A DNA stretch of 64,000 nucleotides, from positions 310,001 to 374,000 of the forward strand of contig JASCZL010000018.1 of NCBI GenBank assembly GCA_030035585.1. The letters are read 5' to 3'. This document shows, piece by piece, positions 33,766 to 45,400 of the stretch. The DNA is from Dugong dugon (lineage: Eukaryota > Chordata > Mammalia > Sirenia > Dugongidae). Each line of letters starts with the position of its first letter. Positions within the stretch are counted from its first letter, which is position 1. The position numbers and the translations under genes were made by a program. The notes below the pieces were generated by a model, which had not been told where the DNA came from, did no database searches, and worked only from the letters and a program-made list of their open reading frames with translations.

Positions 33766-34269
33766 ATGTATATATATAGAGAGAATATATACGTACAGGG
33801 AGGAGCCGCACGCCACCCACCCCAGGCCAGTCCCCTACAGAAATGACCATAGATGACCCCCAGTGCTGAGCCTGGTGTCCTCCGTCTTGCCAATGCTCCT
33901 GTGTCTGCCGAGTCCCAACCCAGAGCCGAGGGACGGTCATGGATTTCCCCTTGAGCCCCTGCCCACTGCTCTGCCCTGCCCTCCCCACTCGCAGCCCCAG
34001 CCCTGGCGGCTAGCTGGTGATGGTTTACCTACTCGTACACGCCCCCCACTGGCTCAGCAATGGACTAAACGTGGCTCTTTCCAGACGGGTCCTGTCAAGG
34101 GGGACTTTCTCCCCCTTGGCGCCTCTCCTCTGCCTCTTCCAGGGCAGAGTGCCACTCTTAGCCAGCAAGCAGTCCGTGTTTAAAATCCATGACCTGAGGG
34201 TCTCACCACAGCACGGCACTCTGTTAGAGTTCCTGTCTTGATGAACCTTTTGTTTTCTTTTGGAATTTC

Positions 34270-34925
34270 AGATTGCTTCCTGCTCTCCTCCTCCTTCCAT
34301 CGCCATGGACGCACTTTCCCCTCCAGGGCATTATCGTGAGTCGGCCTTCACTTTGTTTTTGTTTATTTCCTGGAGACCAATCTCCTGGAATAAAAAAAAA
34401 TCTTAAAAAAACAATAAAATCCTCACGGGGTCTGCTCCCTTGGTTTGGAGGTTTAGGCTCATGGTTTCATGGAACATCCCAGTTAATTGGCCTAATAACA
34501 TGTTCAGTGCCTCTGTTCTACCTCCTATTTCTGTGCATAGTGCCTGGGATCCTAAAACTTGCAAGCGGCCATCCAAGGTACAACAGTTGGTCTGTATTTG
34601 CCTGGAGCAACAGAGGAAGAACGAGAGTCAGGAATAGGAGGAGGATGTGGAATGTATGGCTAATTGTCTCCATGAACAGCTGCCTCCTTTGCCATGAGAC
34701 CAGAAGAAAACCAGAAGACACAGCCACAGTTACTGAACACTTTAATAAAAAATTCTATAGAAAAATCCAGATCAAAGGGGGAAAATGCAGAACAGAATTT
34801 CAAATTCTCATGGAATTCAGACTTCCCATAACCATGGAAGGTGGATGAACCCTTGAAACTATTGCCCTGAGATAATCTTTAAACCTTAAACCAAAAATAT
34901 TCCCTGAAGTCTTCTTAAAACCAGA
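34270..34925. repeat. Unclassified interspersed sequence next to an RTE tail
   Basis: AT-richer block with polyA-like stretches (34390-34425) and ATCCTAAAACTTGCAAGCGG, a phrase I associate with an abundant afrotherian repeat without being able to name it. It abuts the RTE tail at 34929. Confidence 0.4.
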
Positions 34926-34928
34926 CTA

Positions 34929-35536
34929 TGTTGTTGTTGTTAGCTGCCATCGAGTTGGTTTCCAACTCATAGCGACCTTAAGTACAACAGAATGAAACCC
35001 TGCCCGGTCCTACGCCATCCTCACAATTATTGCTATGATTGAGCCTGTTGTTGCAGCCACTGTGTCAGTCCATCTCACTGAGGGTCTTCCTCTTTTTCAA
35101 GCATGATGTCCTTCTCCAGGGACTGGTCCTTCCTGATAACATGTCCCAAGTACGTGAGGCAAAGTCTTGCTCTCCTCACATCTAAGGAACATCCAGCTGT
35201 ACTTCTTCCAAGACAGATTTGTTCATTCTTCTGGCAGTCCATGGTATATTCAATATTCTTTGCCAACAACATAATTCAAAGGCACCAATTCTTCTCTGGT
35301 CTTCCTTATTCATCATCCAGCTTTCGCATGCACACGAGGCAATTGTAAACACCGTGGCTTGGGTCAGGCGCACCCTAGTCTTCAAGGTGACATCTTTGCT
35401 TCTTAACACTTTAATGAGGTCTTTTGCAGCAGATTTGCCCAATGCAATACGTCATTTGATTTCTTGACTGCTGCTTCTCTGGGTATTGATGGTAGATCCA
35501 AGTAAAATGAAATGCTCGACAACTTCAATGTTTCTG
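34929..35536 (-). mobile_element. RTE/BovB-type LINE, 3' fragment
   Basis: Tail GTTGTTGTTAGCTGCCATCG at the left. The minus strand encodes the C-terminal part of the RTE protein (FELCCWQRILNIPWTARRM, LTYLGHVIRKDQSLEKDIM) in broken frames. 5'-truncated at about 35536. Confidence 0.9.
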
Positions 35537-35539
35537 TGA

Positions 35540-38500
35540 ATTTACTCACTAAATGAACCCTTCCCAGCCTGCCTCATGAGGAGTGGCTGCTGAGATGGAA
35601 AGTGGACAGCAGGAGGTCTCAGCAGCACAGAGCTTGTCCCAGGCTGTTGCCTTTAGTTGTCATGCTGTCCAGGTGAATGAGCTGCTTCTGGCTGCCCACC
35701 TGTCTACCAGGTGCCCGCTCCCACATACCTCCTTCCTCTGGCCTGCCCTCCTTCCAGGAGCTCTGGGAGGGGCACCAGGGGCCCACAGCCGCTCAGCTCA
35801 GCCAGGGATGGGGTCTGGGCTGGCAGGTGTCCCCTCCCCAAGCATCCGGTCCTGAGTACCTTCCCCTTTGTTCATGGCTGGGCCCAGGCTTGGCTTTGAC
35901 CCTGAGAGGGAGGAGACAGGCCGGGAGGAGCTGAGGCTGCTGGGGCTCAGCTGGAGAGACCAGGTTCTAGCCCGGCCACTCTCACTGTCCCCGAGCTGCA
36001 GCCCCCGGGTAGGCCTTCACCCTAGGACAGGTGTAAGACATAGCAGAGCTCCTGGGGGGTCAGTGTGGGGTAGAGGCTGTCCCCAAAGACAGCAGTGACC
36101 TGAGGAGGGCAGAGCCCTTTGTCTCTGAGGGCATCCGAACAGGTGACTGAGAGCTCCTGCAGGACAACCGTCCGTGTCTTTTCAGCTCAGAGGGACGGTC
36201 AGACCAGGGAGCCCCTGAGGTCCCCTCTAACACCATCCTTCTCTGCCTTTCTGGCCCATCCCCTCTCCTCAGTGTCCCCCAGGTGCCACAAAGCTGCCCA
36301 CACTACCCCCCCTTCATGTCTTTGATCATGCTGTGCCTTTCTCGGGGAACGGCTGTTGTCTGCCAAACTCCTATTCATCCTTTGAAGCCCTGCTCTTGTG
36401 TTCCCTCCATGGAGACTTCCCTGCACATCCACCCCTGGTGCCACTTCTGTGCCTTGGATGTCCCTGACCCTCCCCTCTCTGTCCTGGTGCCTGCCTGGCA
36501 GCCCCTGAGGAGAGAGATGCCACCGTGCCAGCCCCGCGCCCCCGCCTTGGCCCCTCTCACAGAAGGGGGTACACCCTCTGCACTTCCTGGAGCCCATTCA
36601 GCTGCTCCCGCCGCCGCCTTGTCTGGCAGCTTCTGCGCTGGGAGTCTGGGCTGTGAAGGAGGCTATTTTTGGCCTGTTATCCTCATAATTATCTTGTCTC
36701 TCTTGTCCCGGGCTTGGTACGGTTCCTCAGGAAAATGTCTGTCTATCTCTCCATGCTTAGGGAGAAGGGGACAAGGGGGGCCTGCACCCTGGAGCAGAAG
36801 CAGTGAACCTCCTCCGCCCCACCCCCTAATCTGTCCACCCCAGGAGACTTTGACCCTAGTGTAACAAAAGGCCCAGAAGTCCTCACGGGAGGTCTGACAC
36901 CTACTAGGAAAAGGGGATGGGGAGTGGGAGGGTGCTTGGGGTTCCAGACCATGGGAATTCTCAACCATACCATCACCCAGAAGCCATATCTGCTCCCCTC
37001 TGGGAGACCCCAACCCTCAAAGCAGGAGGAGGGTCACTGGAGTGAATGCTCTTTGGTGAGAATTCACACTTGGTCTTGAGGAGAGCAACACTGTGCTCTC
37101 CTCTGATCCCTGGAGTCACACGGCGAGAGGCTTGTGGTCCACTCAGACCCCGGCATCTTCTGAAGCCCTATTCACGGTCAGAAGGAAGCCTGGGCACAGC
37201 TGCTGTTCCTTGAAGGCCGTGAGGACCTCACTGGGTTTGGTCCTTTCAGCATCTCCAGGTAAGCCTGCTGCCTTGCTGGGCCTGGAGGTGCCAAGTCCTT
37301 CCTTTGACTGGAGGTGGCACCTGTGGGGAGGGGAAGCCGAATGAGGCAGGCTTCCTCGCCAGAGAGGGGAGTGACATGCTGGAGGCCAGGCTGCCACTGG
37401 CAGAGCCGGGCCCTGAGTCCCCCACGACTCTAGCTCCGGCTCCCAGAGCCCAATGCCTCCCTCAAATTCACTCACGGGTTGTCTAATCCCCTTTGACCCC
37501 CAAACCCCCTTGGCTGCCTCGGCCAGGCTCCAAGGCCCTTTCCATCCCGCCCAGCACTGTCACTGGGCCGGGTCGGGATTGGTCCAGCCTGGCTGTTTGT
37601 CTGTCTCCCCCTCAGATGGGATCCCTAGGTGCAGGCTGGGAGCGCCCCTGATTGAGTATGGCATGGCCACCCCGCCCCGGGGGCGGCGTCCTCCAGCCTT
37701 GCACCAAGCCGTGAGTGCGGGCCAGAGGCCTGCATCTGGTGGGGCCCCCCTGAGCCCCGGCTGGGCCCCGGCCCTCCAAGGTTACTTCTCCCTGGTTGCT
37801 CATTTTCCAAAGTTGTTATTCTTTATTTAGTAACTCTCTGCATGTCCCTCTTCTCCCCTCCCCCCACATCCCAATGTTGCTATGGGAACCAGGCTGTGGT
37901 ACCCACAGCATCCTCGGTAGATGGGCTTCAGGCCTGGATAAGGTCAAACGTGTGTGTGTGTGTGTGGTGGGGAGCGGAGGGTTTGAGACAGGCCGCTGGG
38001 GGCTTATGATGAGGTTGGGGTGCTGGGGGTCCAGAGAAGGGAGGGGGTATCAGAAACCCAAGTTCTTGTGATACTGGCAGCACCCCCACCCCTGTCACCT
38101 CCCTTTCCTCACTGTCACCCCCTCTTGGGTCCAGTAAGCATCTGCCCCAGGCATCACTGTCTAGGAATGCTACTGTCCATGCAAGCAGCCTGGGCCCCCT
38201 CCCCACTGCTCTCGGCTGCTCTCCCACCCCTTTGTCCTTTGTGGGGGAAGGAGAGGGCGCAGGTCAGGCCTGGCTGGACACTAGCCTTCTCCTGCGGCTG
38301 CCGGGCTTCTGGAGCTCCCCCACTTGGTGGGCCTCAGTCTCCCCAACAGTGAGGGGTGATGCAGCTGCCGGCCACAGCCAGGGTCAGACTCGGCCTCGCT
38401 CCCTGCAGAGCCTCGGTGCCCTTCCTCACTCAGCCATTGGTTCTTAGCTCCCTGCCTCCATGTTTCCACCTGTGCAATGCAGCACTTGGGCCAGAAGGTG

Positions 38501-38990
38501 GCTAAAACCCTCCCAGGGCTAGTGGTCTGTGTGAGGGGCAGGACGGAGGCCAGCAGGGGGCCTGGGTGACTGGCCAGAGCGGGGGCCAGAGGGACGAGGG
38601 CGGCAGAGGGCTGTCAGCATCGCCCAGGGCTGAGCTGGGAGCCGGTAGCCTACATACCCACGCTGACAGCAGCCCCTTGTCATCCCGCCCACACCCACTC
38701 ACAAGGGAGCTCCCGGCGCGGAGTTCCAGCGAGCCGCGTGGGCTTGAGGAGAGCCGCGGAGCTGGGCCTTCAGAAGCTGCAGCCCACCTCCTGCTCCCGC
38801 CTTCCCCGCCGCCTGCCTCCCACCCCTCCCAGCCTGGCCTGGAGGCAGCCGTTGGGGAGGGGGCTACAGGCCGAGGGCTTCCTTCCCTGCCAAGAACTGG
38901 AGGGAACTGTGGGAGCAGAAGAGGTTGTCTGAAGAGCCAGAAAGGAGGAGGGTGGTCTCATCACTCACAGGGCTCTGTCTCCTTTCAGAA
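35540..38990. other. Intergenic, no gene recognised
   Basis: GC-rich C/T-biased unique sequence. Open frames are numerous but have no domain and no consistent splice context. A short (GT)n lies at 37952-37966. Confidence 0.4.
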
Positions 38991-39019
38991 AAGGCCCCAG
39001 GGCCACACCTCCCTCCTCA

Positions 39020-39178
39020 GACTGTGTCTGCCCCCGTCAGACCAGGGCCCCAGGTGGGCTGTGTCTTCCCCCTCCGACCCAGGCCCCAGGTGGGCTGTGT
39101 CTCCCCCCTCAGACCCAGGCCCCAGGTGGGCTGTGTCTCCTCTCTCAGACCGGGGCCCCAGGTGGGCTGTATCTCCAC
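39020..39178 (+). repeat. 39-bp minisatellite, about four units
   Basis: Units share CCAGGTGGGCTGTGTCT followed by CCCCC and TCAGACC(C/A)(A/G)GGCCC. A 39-base period is a multiple of three, so all frames run open through it. Confidence 0.9.
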
Positions 39179-39227
39179 AGATGTACCTCCTCCTTGGTAA
39201 GAGAAAGGGATGGTGAGCCTCTCTCAA

Positions 39228-39355
39228 TAATTTTTCTTATATGGATGACATGCTGAAATGGTAATATTTTGGACATATCAGGTAAAATAAAATATACAAG
39301 TAAAGCTGATTTCTCCTCTTTCTCTTTGTTTTTGTCGACCTCTAGAAAATTCACA
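39228..39355 (+). repeat. Ancient DNA-transposon-like fragment
   Basis: GCTGAAATGGTAATATTTTG then GACATATCAGGTAAAATAAA resembles an old non-autonomous DNA transposon found widely in mammals. Family uncertain. Confidence 0.45.
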
Positions 39356-39727
39356 GCTCATCCGTAAGTGCTGTAGGTTTCTCTGGTGTGATGCTGCCTG
39401 AGGCCACGAGGCTCTGAGGCAAGAGCCCAGGAGGCAGAGGATGAGCTGGTCCTCCTGCCCCAACGGGGTGAGCAGAGCAACCTGCCAGGCTCTGACCACC
39501 TTGGGGGGGATCCGTGCTGGCAGATGGGCAAGGGTGGGAGCAGAAAGGAGGGAGCAAGGGGGCATTCTGGAGTCCCTGACACCCACCCTCCCCGCCTCTC
39601 AATGCCTGGGGGCCCCAGAAGGCTCAGTGCCAGGAGAAGCCCATGGAGCCCCTGAGCCCCAGAGCTGCTGGCAGTGATGACACTAGCGGAATATGGGGTG
39701 TGTGTGTGTGAGGACCACTGTCAGAGG

Positions 39728-40788
39728 GGGTGACACCAAAATGTCTATACAATTTTTGTGCAGCGTTGCAGCACAAATTTATTATTTTTTGTAAAAAATC
39801 CCTGTAGTTAGTTATAACAATAAAAACACTTTTCATAAACCCAGCTTACGTGCATCAATATACCTTGTCCTAGTCATCTAGTGCTGCTCTAACAGAAATC
39901 CCACAAGTGGATGGACTTAGCAAAGAGAAGTTTATTCTCTCACAGTCCAGTAGGCTGCAAGTCCAAATTCAGGGTGTCAGCTCCAGGGGAACGCTTTCTC
40001 CGTCAGCTCTGGAGGAAGGTCCGTGTTATTAATCTTCCCTTGGTCTGGGAGCTTCTCTGCACAGGAACCTCAAGTCCAAAGGACGCGCTCTGCTCCCCGC
40101 ACTGCTTTCTTGGTGGTATGAGGTTCCCATATGTCTCTGCTCGCTTCTGTCTTTTATATCTCAAAAGAGATTGCATTAAGATGCTATCTAATCTTGTCAA
40201 CCTCATCAGTATAACTTCATCACAGTGACAGAATTTACAACACATGAGGAGATCACATATAATCTCATCATAGTGATAGAGCTTACAACACGTAAGGACA
40301 TCACATCAGATAACACAATCATATAATCCTGGGAATCATGACCTAGCCAAGTTGCTACACACATTTTTTGGGGGACACAATTCAATCCATGACACACCTA
40401 CAAGGCTAAAACTCTATGCTAATTTGCTTTTTGAACCTTCTAATGTGCTGTCATTATTACCCAATTACAGTCATGCTTTGAATCACGTGGTTCCGTGGTG
40501 TCATCTGCACGAACTACTGGCACACACTGTTGTCTTCCTGGCTGCCAGTGTTTTTATAGTCGCTGATTTTGTCAAAGTTTCTGGTGTTTTAGCTACAATA
40601 TTGTGGTCATTAGTATTTGTGAACCTGTATCAATAACTTTTTTGAGAACAAACTAGTAATTAAAGGAAAAGGAGTGCTATGCAGAGATTACAATTGCCTA
40701 GTACCATTAGTGCTAAAAAACATTACTAAGGATTCTGGATGGTCTGGTACGGGAGGAGGTCCAGGGCGGGGGGGGGGGAGGGACACCA
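39728..40788. repeat. Unclassified AT-rich element, interrupted by an LTR
   Basis: AT-rich DNA on both sides of the LTR (39740-39865 and 40395-40740) seems to be one older element. Its edges carry similar short direct repeats, GGGGTGACACCAA at the left and GGGAGGGACACCAA at the right, possibly a target duplication. No protein homology seen. Confidence 0.45.
39866..40394 (-). mobile_element. Solo LTR, ERVL/MaLR-like; fossil
   Basis: Starts TGTCCTAGTCATCTAGTGCT and ends CAATCCATGACA. The flanks TACCT (39861-39865) and CACCT (40395-40399) look like a 5-bp target duplication with one mismatch. Same family as the LTRs at 27613, 57942 and 59911. Confidence 0.88.
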
Positions 40789-40789
40789 A

Positions 40790-42140
40790 GCCTAGTGACG
40801 TCACTGGCTGCTGGGCCACCCCAGGGGTGCAGGCAGCCAGGAGGCTCCTGAAGAAGACCCCGGCTAGGAGGCCCTGCAGTGGGCCAGCCCGAGGGAGGGC
40901 TGGCTTCTAGACACCAGGGACACCAGCCTGTGCACACACTACCCCCTCTCCAGGCAACACTGTCCCTGCAGAGATGGCCCCAAACTGCACCCCACCCATG
41001 CAGCCCTGTCTGCAGGGTCCTGCCCTCACCTTCTGTTGCCAGAGGGCCTTTGCCTGCATTTACCCGGCAGCTCCTGGCAGGCTTTCTGGGTCCTGACGTC
41101 GCTACAGTGCTATTCCCTTTCCAGGCTCATCCCTCCAAGCCACAGCCCCACCCTGATTTACCTGAGGAAGGGGACCCAGGGGGTCCCACCCTCGGAGCCG
41201 CAGCGACTATGCTCATGGTTAGGGTGCAGGCTCGGGGGAGTCCTTGAGATGAGCCAGCCCGGCTCTGAGCCCTTTACAAATGTCAACAAGCCAACCCTGC
41301 CAGAAACGGCACCTGGTGAGCATGCCCTGGCCCTGGTCCCTGGTGCCGGTTGCTCTGGCGGAAGCCTATTTGTACAGCTCAGGGTCTAGGTGTGCAGTGC
41401 AGGACACGGGGCAAACCAGGAGTGGCTGGTGGGGAGCGCATAGCAGGTTGGGGCCTGGGGACCACACAGGACATTTCCTGAGGGCTTACTCTACCCAAAC
41501 TGGAATGAACCGGTCCTTGCCCCCAGCCCCCAGGTGTCAGAGCTGGCCCCTCTCACAGAGGTGGCTGGGGACCCACAGAGTGGTCCAGCGACTTGCTAGG
41601 GGCCCCGCAGGCAGCAAGGGGTGGACCTGGGGCTTTGAACCAACGTTTCGTGGAGTCCAGAGCTGGAGGAGCCCCACAGACCAGCTCCTGGTCTAGTTTG
41701 CTCGTGAGGATGCTGAGACCTAGGGGATGTGGACAGTGCTCACAGCTGGGAGGGAGCCCAGCTTGCCCACACAGGGCACCCTGACTCTAGGCCACCCTGT
41801 GGCCACCTTCCCCCAGGCTGTCTGAGGGCAGGCCCCTGGATACTGCTGAGTCCTCCTGCTGAGGACTCCCACCAACTAGGGGCAGGGGCTGCTGCTTCTG
41901 GTGCAGTGCTGGCTCAAGCCTGGCCCCCCTCAGCAGCCCCTGTGCCTGTGCCATGCCCTGCTCTAGCCATGTGGCTCATTTCTTGCCAATGAGGAATAAG
42001 AAGTCCACTGGGTGGGGCTCACAGGAAAGCTATTGTTTTCACCTGACATAAACCCTTTCCCCCTTTCCAGTGCCTGGAGCGGTGATGTGATGGTAGGAGG
42101 TGAGGCAGCTATCTTAGAGGCAAGAGGAAGAAAGTTCACT
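40790..42140. other. Intergenic with MIR fragments
   Basis: GC-rich unique sequence with MIR-like pieces at about 41475-41505 and 41540-41640. No gene recognised. Confidence 0.45.
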
Positions 42141-42144
42141 GTTA

Positions 42145-42775
42145 AAAAGGCAGAAGGGGGTGAAGAAATAGGAATCCTCATCCATTGCTTGTGGGAATGT
42201 AAAATGGTGCAGCCACTGTCGGAAAACCATTTGGAGTTCCTCGAAAAGTTAAACACAGAACTGCCACGTGACCCAGCAATTCCACTCCTAGGTATAGACC
42301 CCAGAGAACTGAAAGCAGGGACTCAAACAGATGCTTGTGCACCAAAGTTCATAGCAGTAGTATTCTCAATAGCCAACAGGTAGAAACAACCCGGTGACCA
42401 TCAGCAGGTGATAGATGAACACAGTGTGGTGTGTCCCTACGATGGTATCTTACTCAGCCAGAAAGAGAACGGAAGTTCTGGTACATGCTACCACGTGGAT
42501 GAAACTTGGGAACGTGATGCTGAGTGAGATCAGTCAGACAAAGAAGGACACATGTCATAGGAATAGTCACACGTATCCATTCAGAAAGGAGATCAGTGGT
42601 TACCAGGTGCTGGGGAAGGGAGAGTGGGGAGCTACTGCTTCAGGGGTCCAGAGTGTCTGTTTGGGGCAATGACAAAGTTTGGAAATGGGCAGTGGTGACC
42701 GTTGTACAACATCGTGAATGCAATCAGTGCCGCTGAATTGTGCTCGTAAAAACAGCTGAGACGGCAAATGTCTGC
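42145..42775 (+). mobile_element. L1 LINE 3' end (L1M type)
   Basis: Follows the classic L1 3' layout: CATTGCTTGTGGGAATGTAA, ACCCAGCAATTCCACTCCTA, GAACACAGTGTGGTGTGTCC, GTGGATGAAACTTGGGAACG, GGTTACCAGGTGCTGGGGAA and GAATTGTGCTCGTAAAAACA. It covers the end of ORF2 and the 3' UTR; old and non-coding. Confidence 0.92.
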
Positions 42776-42819
42776 TGGGTGTTAGATGCTGTCGAGTCCT
42801 TTCCAGCTTCCATGCACCC

Positions 42820-42905
42820 ATTCATTCATTCAACACCCGTTTACCGAGCATTGCTATGTGCCAGGAAAATATGACACAGACCGTTTTATTTCAGGGTCCT
42901 TGCAA
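42820..42905. repeat. MIR-like fragment
   Basis: GAGCATTGCTATGTGCCAGG is the MIR/MIRb hallmark near the 5' part of the core. Short and diverged. Confidence 0.6.
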
Positions 42906-43489
42906 TCTGGTGAGAGAGATGGAGGGGTGAGGTCAGAGCCGGAGTGGGCAGATGCTGGACAACCTTCTTCTGGGCAAGGAAACACCTGGGGGCAGGTCTG
43001 CTCCACCCAGTGCGGCCGGAAGTCTCCAAAGAGGCAGGGATGCTCCAGCTAAGGTTTTGTTCATTCATTCATTCATTCATTCACCTGTTTGTTCCTCCAT
43101 CCATCCCAGGTGCCCTGGAAGCCGCCGTTCTCCAGGCCCCTATCAGGCGTCTCCATGCCTGTCCTCAGTCCTTCGCACGTGCGGACCAAGCAGTCACTCA
43201 TGGACACAGTGCTGAGCAAGTCAGCCATCCGAGATGTCCACGATCGAGCAGCAGTGTGCCGGGCAGGAGAGGGCAGGGGGACCCTGACATGGCAGGAGGG
43301 TAGGAAAAGGTGCCAGAAGGCATGAAGAACATGTGCTCGCCAGGCCAAGGCGGACCGTCCAGGGAGGGGAGGCGTGGGGGATGTGGGGGTGGGATGGGGG
43401 AGGGCCTGGCTCCTCTGAGCAACAGGCCCGCCAGGAGCCTTGTCTGGAAGGCTGCGGGGCCGGGTGCTCCACTTAGTCATGTCGTCTCT

Positions 43490-43625
43490 CGAATTCCACC
43501 TGATCCTTACAAACAGCCCATGAGGTTGCCAGTGTCCCCAGCCTTTGGTGGATGGGGAAGCAGGCTCAGAGGGGAAGTCCCGCAGCCTCAAGGGGCGGAG
43601 CTGGGATTTGAACCCCTTTGGCTGG
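43490..43625 (-). repeat. MIR SINE
   Basis: Reverse MIR pattern: TCCTTACAAACAGCCCATGA, GGGAAGCAGGCTCAGAGGGG and GGAGCTGGGATTTGAACCCC. Confidence 0.8.
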
Positions 43626-43859
43626 GGCAACTGGCCCTGGGGCACCACTGGGGGCAAGCCCTGGTTCTTCCCGCAGCCTTCGCTTCCTGGGACCACCCCT
43701 TCAGACTCTGCCTCCCCGCCACACCAGCCCTGCTGACCCTCCTCTCTGCCAGCCACCTCTCTGCACGCCCTTGGCCCTGAGACGCAGGGTCTGGGCTGGC
43801 AGGGGTCATCAAGGCCCTCATGCCCTGCTCCATGGCCTGGCGAGCGGACGCCCTGCCTT

Positions 43860-43930
43860 GGTTCAAGCAGCCAACACTCACTGGGCACCTACTATGTGCC
43901 AGGCACTCTCTAAGGACATCCCGTGTTACA
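43860..43930 (+). repeat. MIR SINE fragment
   Basis: CACTGGGCACCTACTATGTG then CCAGGCACTCTCTAAGG, a near-consensus MIR stretch. Confidence 0.85.
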
Positions 43931-44594
43931 AGGGCCCCAGACGTGCCTGGGTCACAGCAGGCGGATGGTGGGGGGTTGACCCAGGCCTTCCTCCAGAGCC
44001 TGTACCCCAGCCCCACCCCTGCAGGGGCTCAGCAAATGGCAGATCCCTCCCCTCCAGGCACCAGGACAGGCTGAGGGGCAGTGCCTGAGCCTCCTGCTCC
44101 CCTCCACGTGCCCCCAGCCCCACTGGAAGGCCTTCCTTTAGAGGTGCCACGTGTACCTCTTCCCTTTCCCCCACTGTCCCCCAACCCATGCCTACAGGCC
44201 CCTTTGCTCTCCCCCACCACCTTGCTGGCATCCTCCGCCTTTTCTACTGGGCCCAATCCTGTCAGGTTGGTCTGTGCTGGAGACCCCCAGGATCCTGTGG
44301 GTGCAGGCGAGGGCAAGAACAGGGCCTGTTGTGGCCCATCCTCAGGGTGGATGTCCCTTCACCCCAGCCGAGCTGACTGGAGGTAGGTGAGCCACATGTG
44401 CCCTGTACCTGACTCTGCTGTCAGCTTTGTGACCAGGAATTAGGCTGCTATACCAGGCCAGGGGAGCTTGGGGTGGAAGAGCTGGGGACAGCGAGCGTCA
44501 AAAGGGGGCAATCACCTGTGGCAGTGACTGTGAGCCCTCCGAGGCAACCCTGTATAACACCTAGCTCACTGTGGGCACTTGCTTTATATTTGTC

Positions 44595-44785
44595 GATGGT
44601 TGGATGGATGGATGGATGGATGGGTGGGTGGGAGAGTGGGCGGGTGGATGGATGGATGGATGCATGGACGGAAGCGTGGATGTGTGAGTGGATAGGTGGG
44701 TGGGTGGGTGGATGGGTGTATGGATGCGTGGATGCATGGATGCGTGGATGCATGGATGGACGGATGGACGGATGGTGGGTGAAGG
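44595..44785 (+). repeat. (GGAT)n / GGTGGGT-rich simple repeat
   Basis: Degenerate GGAT and GTGGGTGG units over about 190 bases, read as Trp/Gly/Met-rich or His/Pro/Ser-rich false proteins. Confidence 0.93.
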
Positions 44786-45144
44786 CAGGAATGGAGTGAG
44801 GGAGAGGAACCATTCTCCAAAGCAGCCTTCAGTCCAGCTGTGTTGTCCCTGCTTGAGCCCCCAACAATACCTCATTATTCCTTTGAGGAGGACCAGCCCT
44901 CACCCACCCACAGGTCAAAGGGACCCCCTCTTTTAGCTGGCCTGTGTCCACGCATGATGGCTGCAGGCCATTCTCCTGCCTCTGCCCAGACCTTTGCCAG
45001 AGCTGTTCTTCCTCCTGGGATCTCTCCCGTCCTGCAGCTGCCCTTCCCGTCTTGGCATGTTTTGGCTTTCATGCCACTTCCTCGGACACTGACTGAGGAC
45101 AGTCCCCCCCCATCACTGTCTCATGGGCCTGCCTATCTTCTTCC

Positions 45145-45246
45145 CGGGCCCCCGTGCACCTTGCAGAGGTGAGGACACCGTGTCCACTTGATCTTTTTCC
45201 CTGGACCCCCTGCACCTTGCAGAGGTGAGGACACCGTGTCCACTTG
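45145..45246 (+). repeat. Tandem duplication, units of about 54 bp
   Basis: TGCACCTTGCAGAGGTGAGG and the following ACACCGTGTCCACTTG occur twice in a row. Each copy includes CAGAGGTGAGG, a donor-like sequence, but no exon is evident. Confidence 0.8.
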
Positions 45247-45400
45247 CTGTATTTCATTTCACAAATGCTTGATGGCATCTGGGTGCTGGCGCTGTCCAGA
45301 TCCTTTATACGTAAATCCTCAGTAGTTCAAGCACAGCCACACGTGGCAGGTACTGTGTTACAGGAGAGGAAACAGAGGCACACAGAGGACACACAGCACA
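45247..45400. repeat. MIR-like fragment
   Basis: Diverged MIR pieces, with GGCAGGTACTGTGTTACAGG then AGGAAACAGAGGCACACAGA. Confidence 0.55.

Noticed and set aside
40796-40803. Perfect CRE palindrome TGACGTCA as an ARC downstream enhancer
   Set aside because: It lies at the edge of a repeat-like element (GACACCAAGCCTAGTGACG) and may be part of it. One 8-mer is not enough evidence.
44595-44785. Trp- and Met-rich open frames
   Set aside because: Produced by the GGAT simple repeat in several frames at once.
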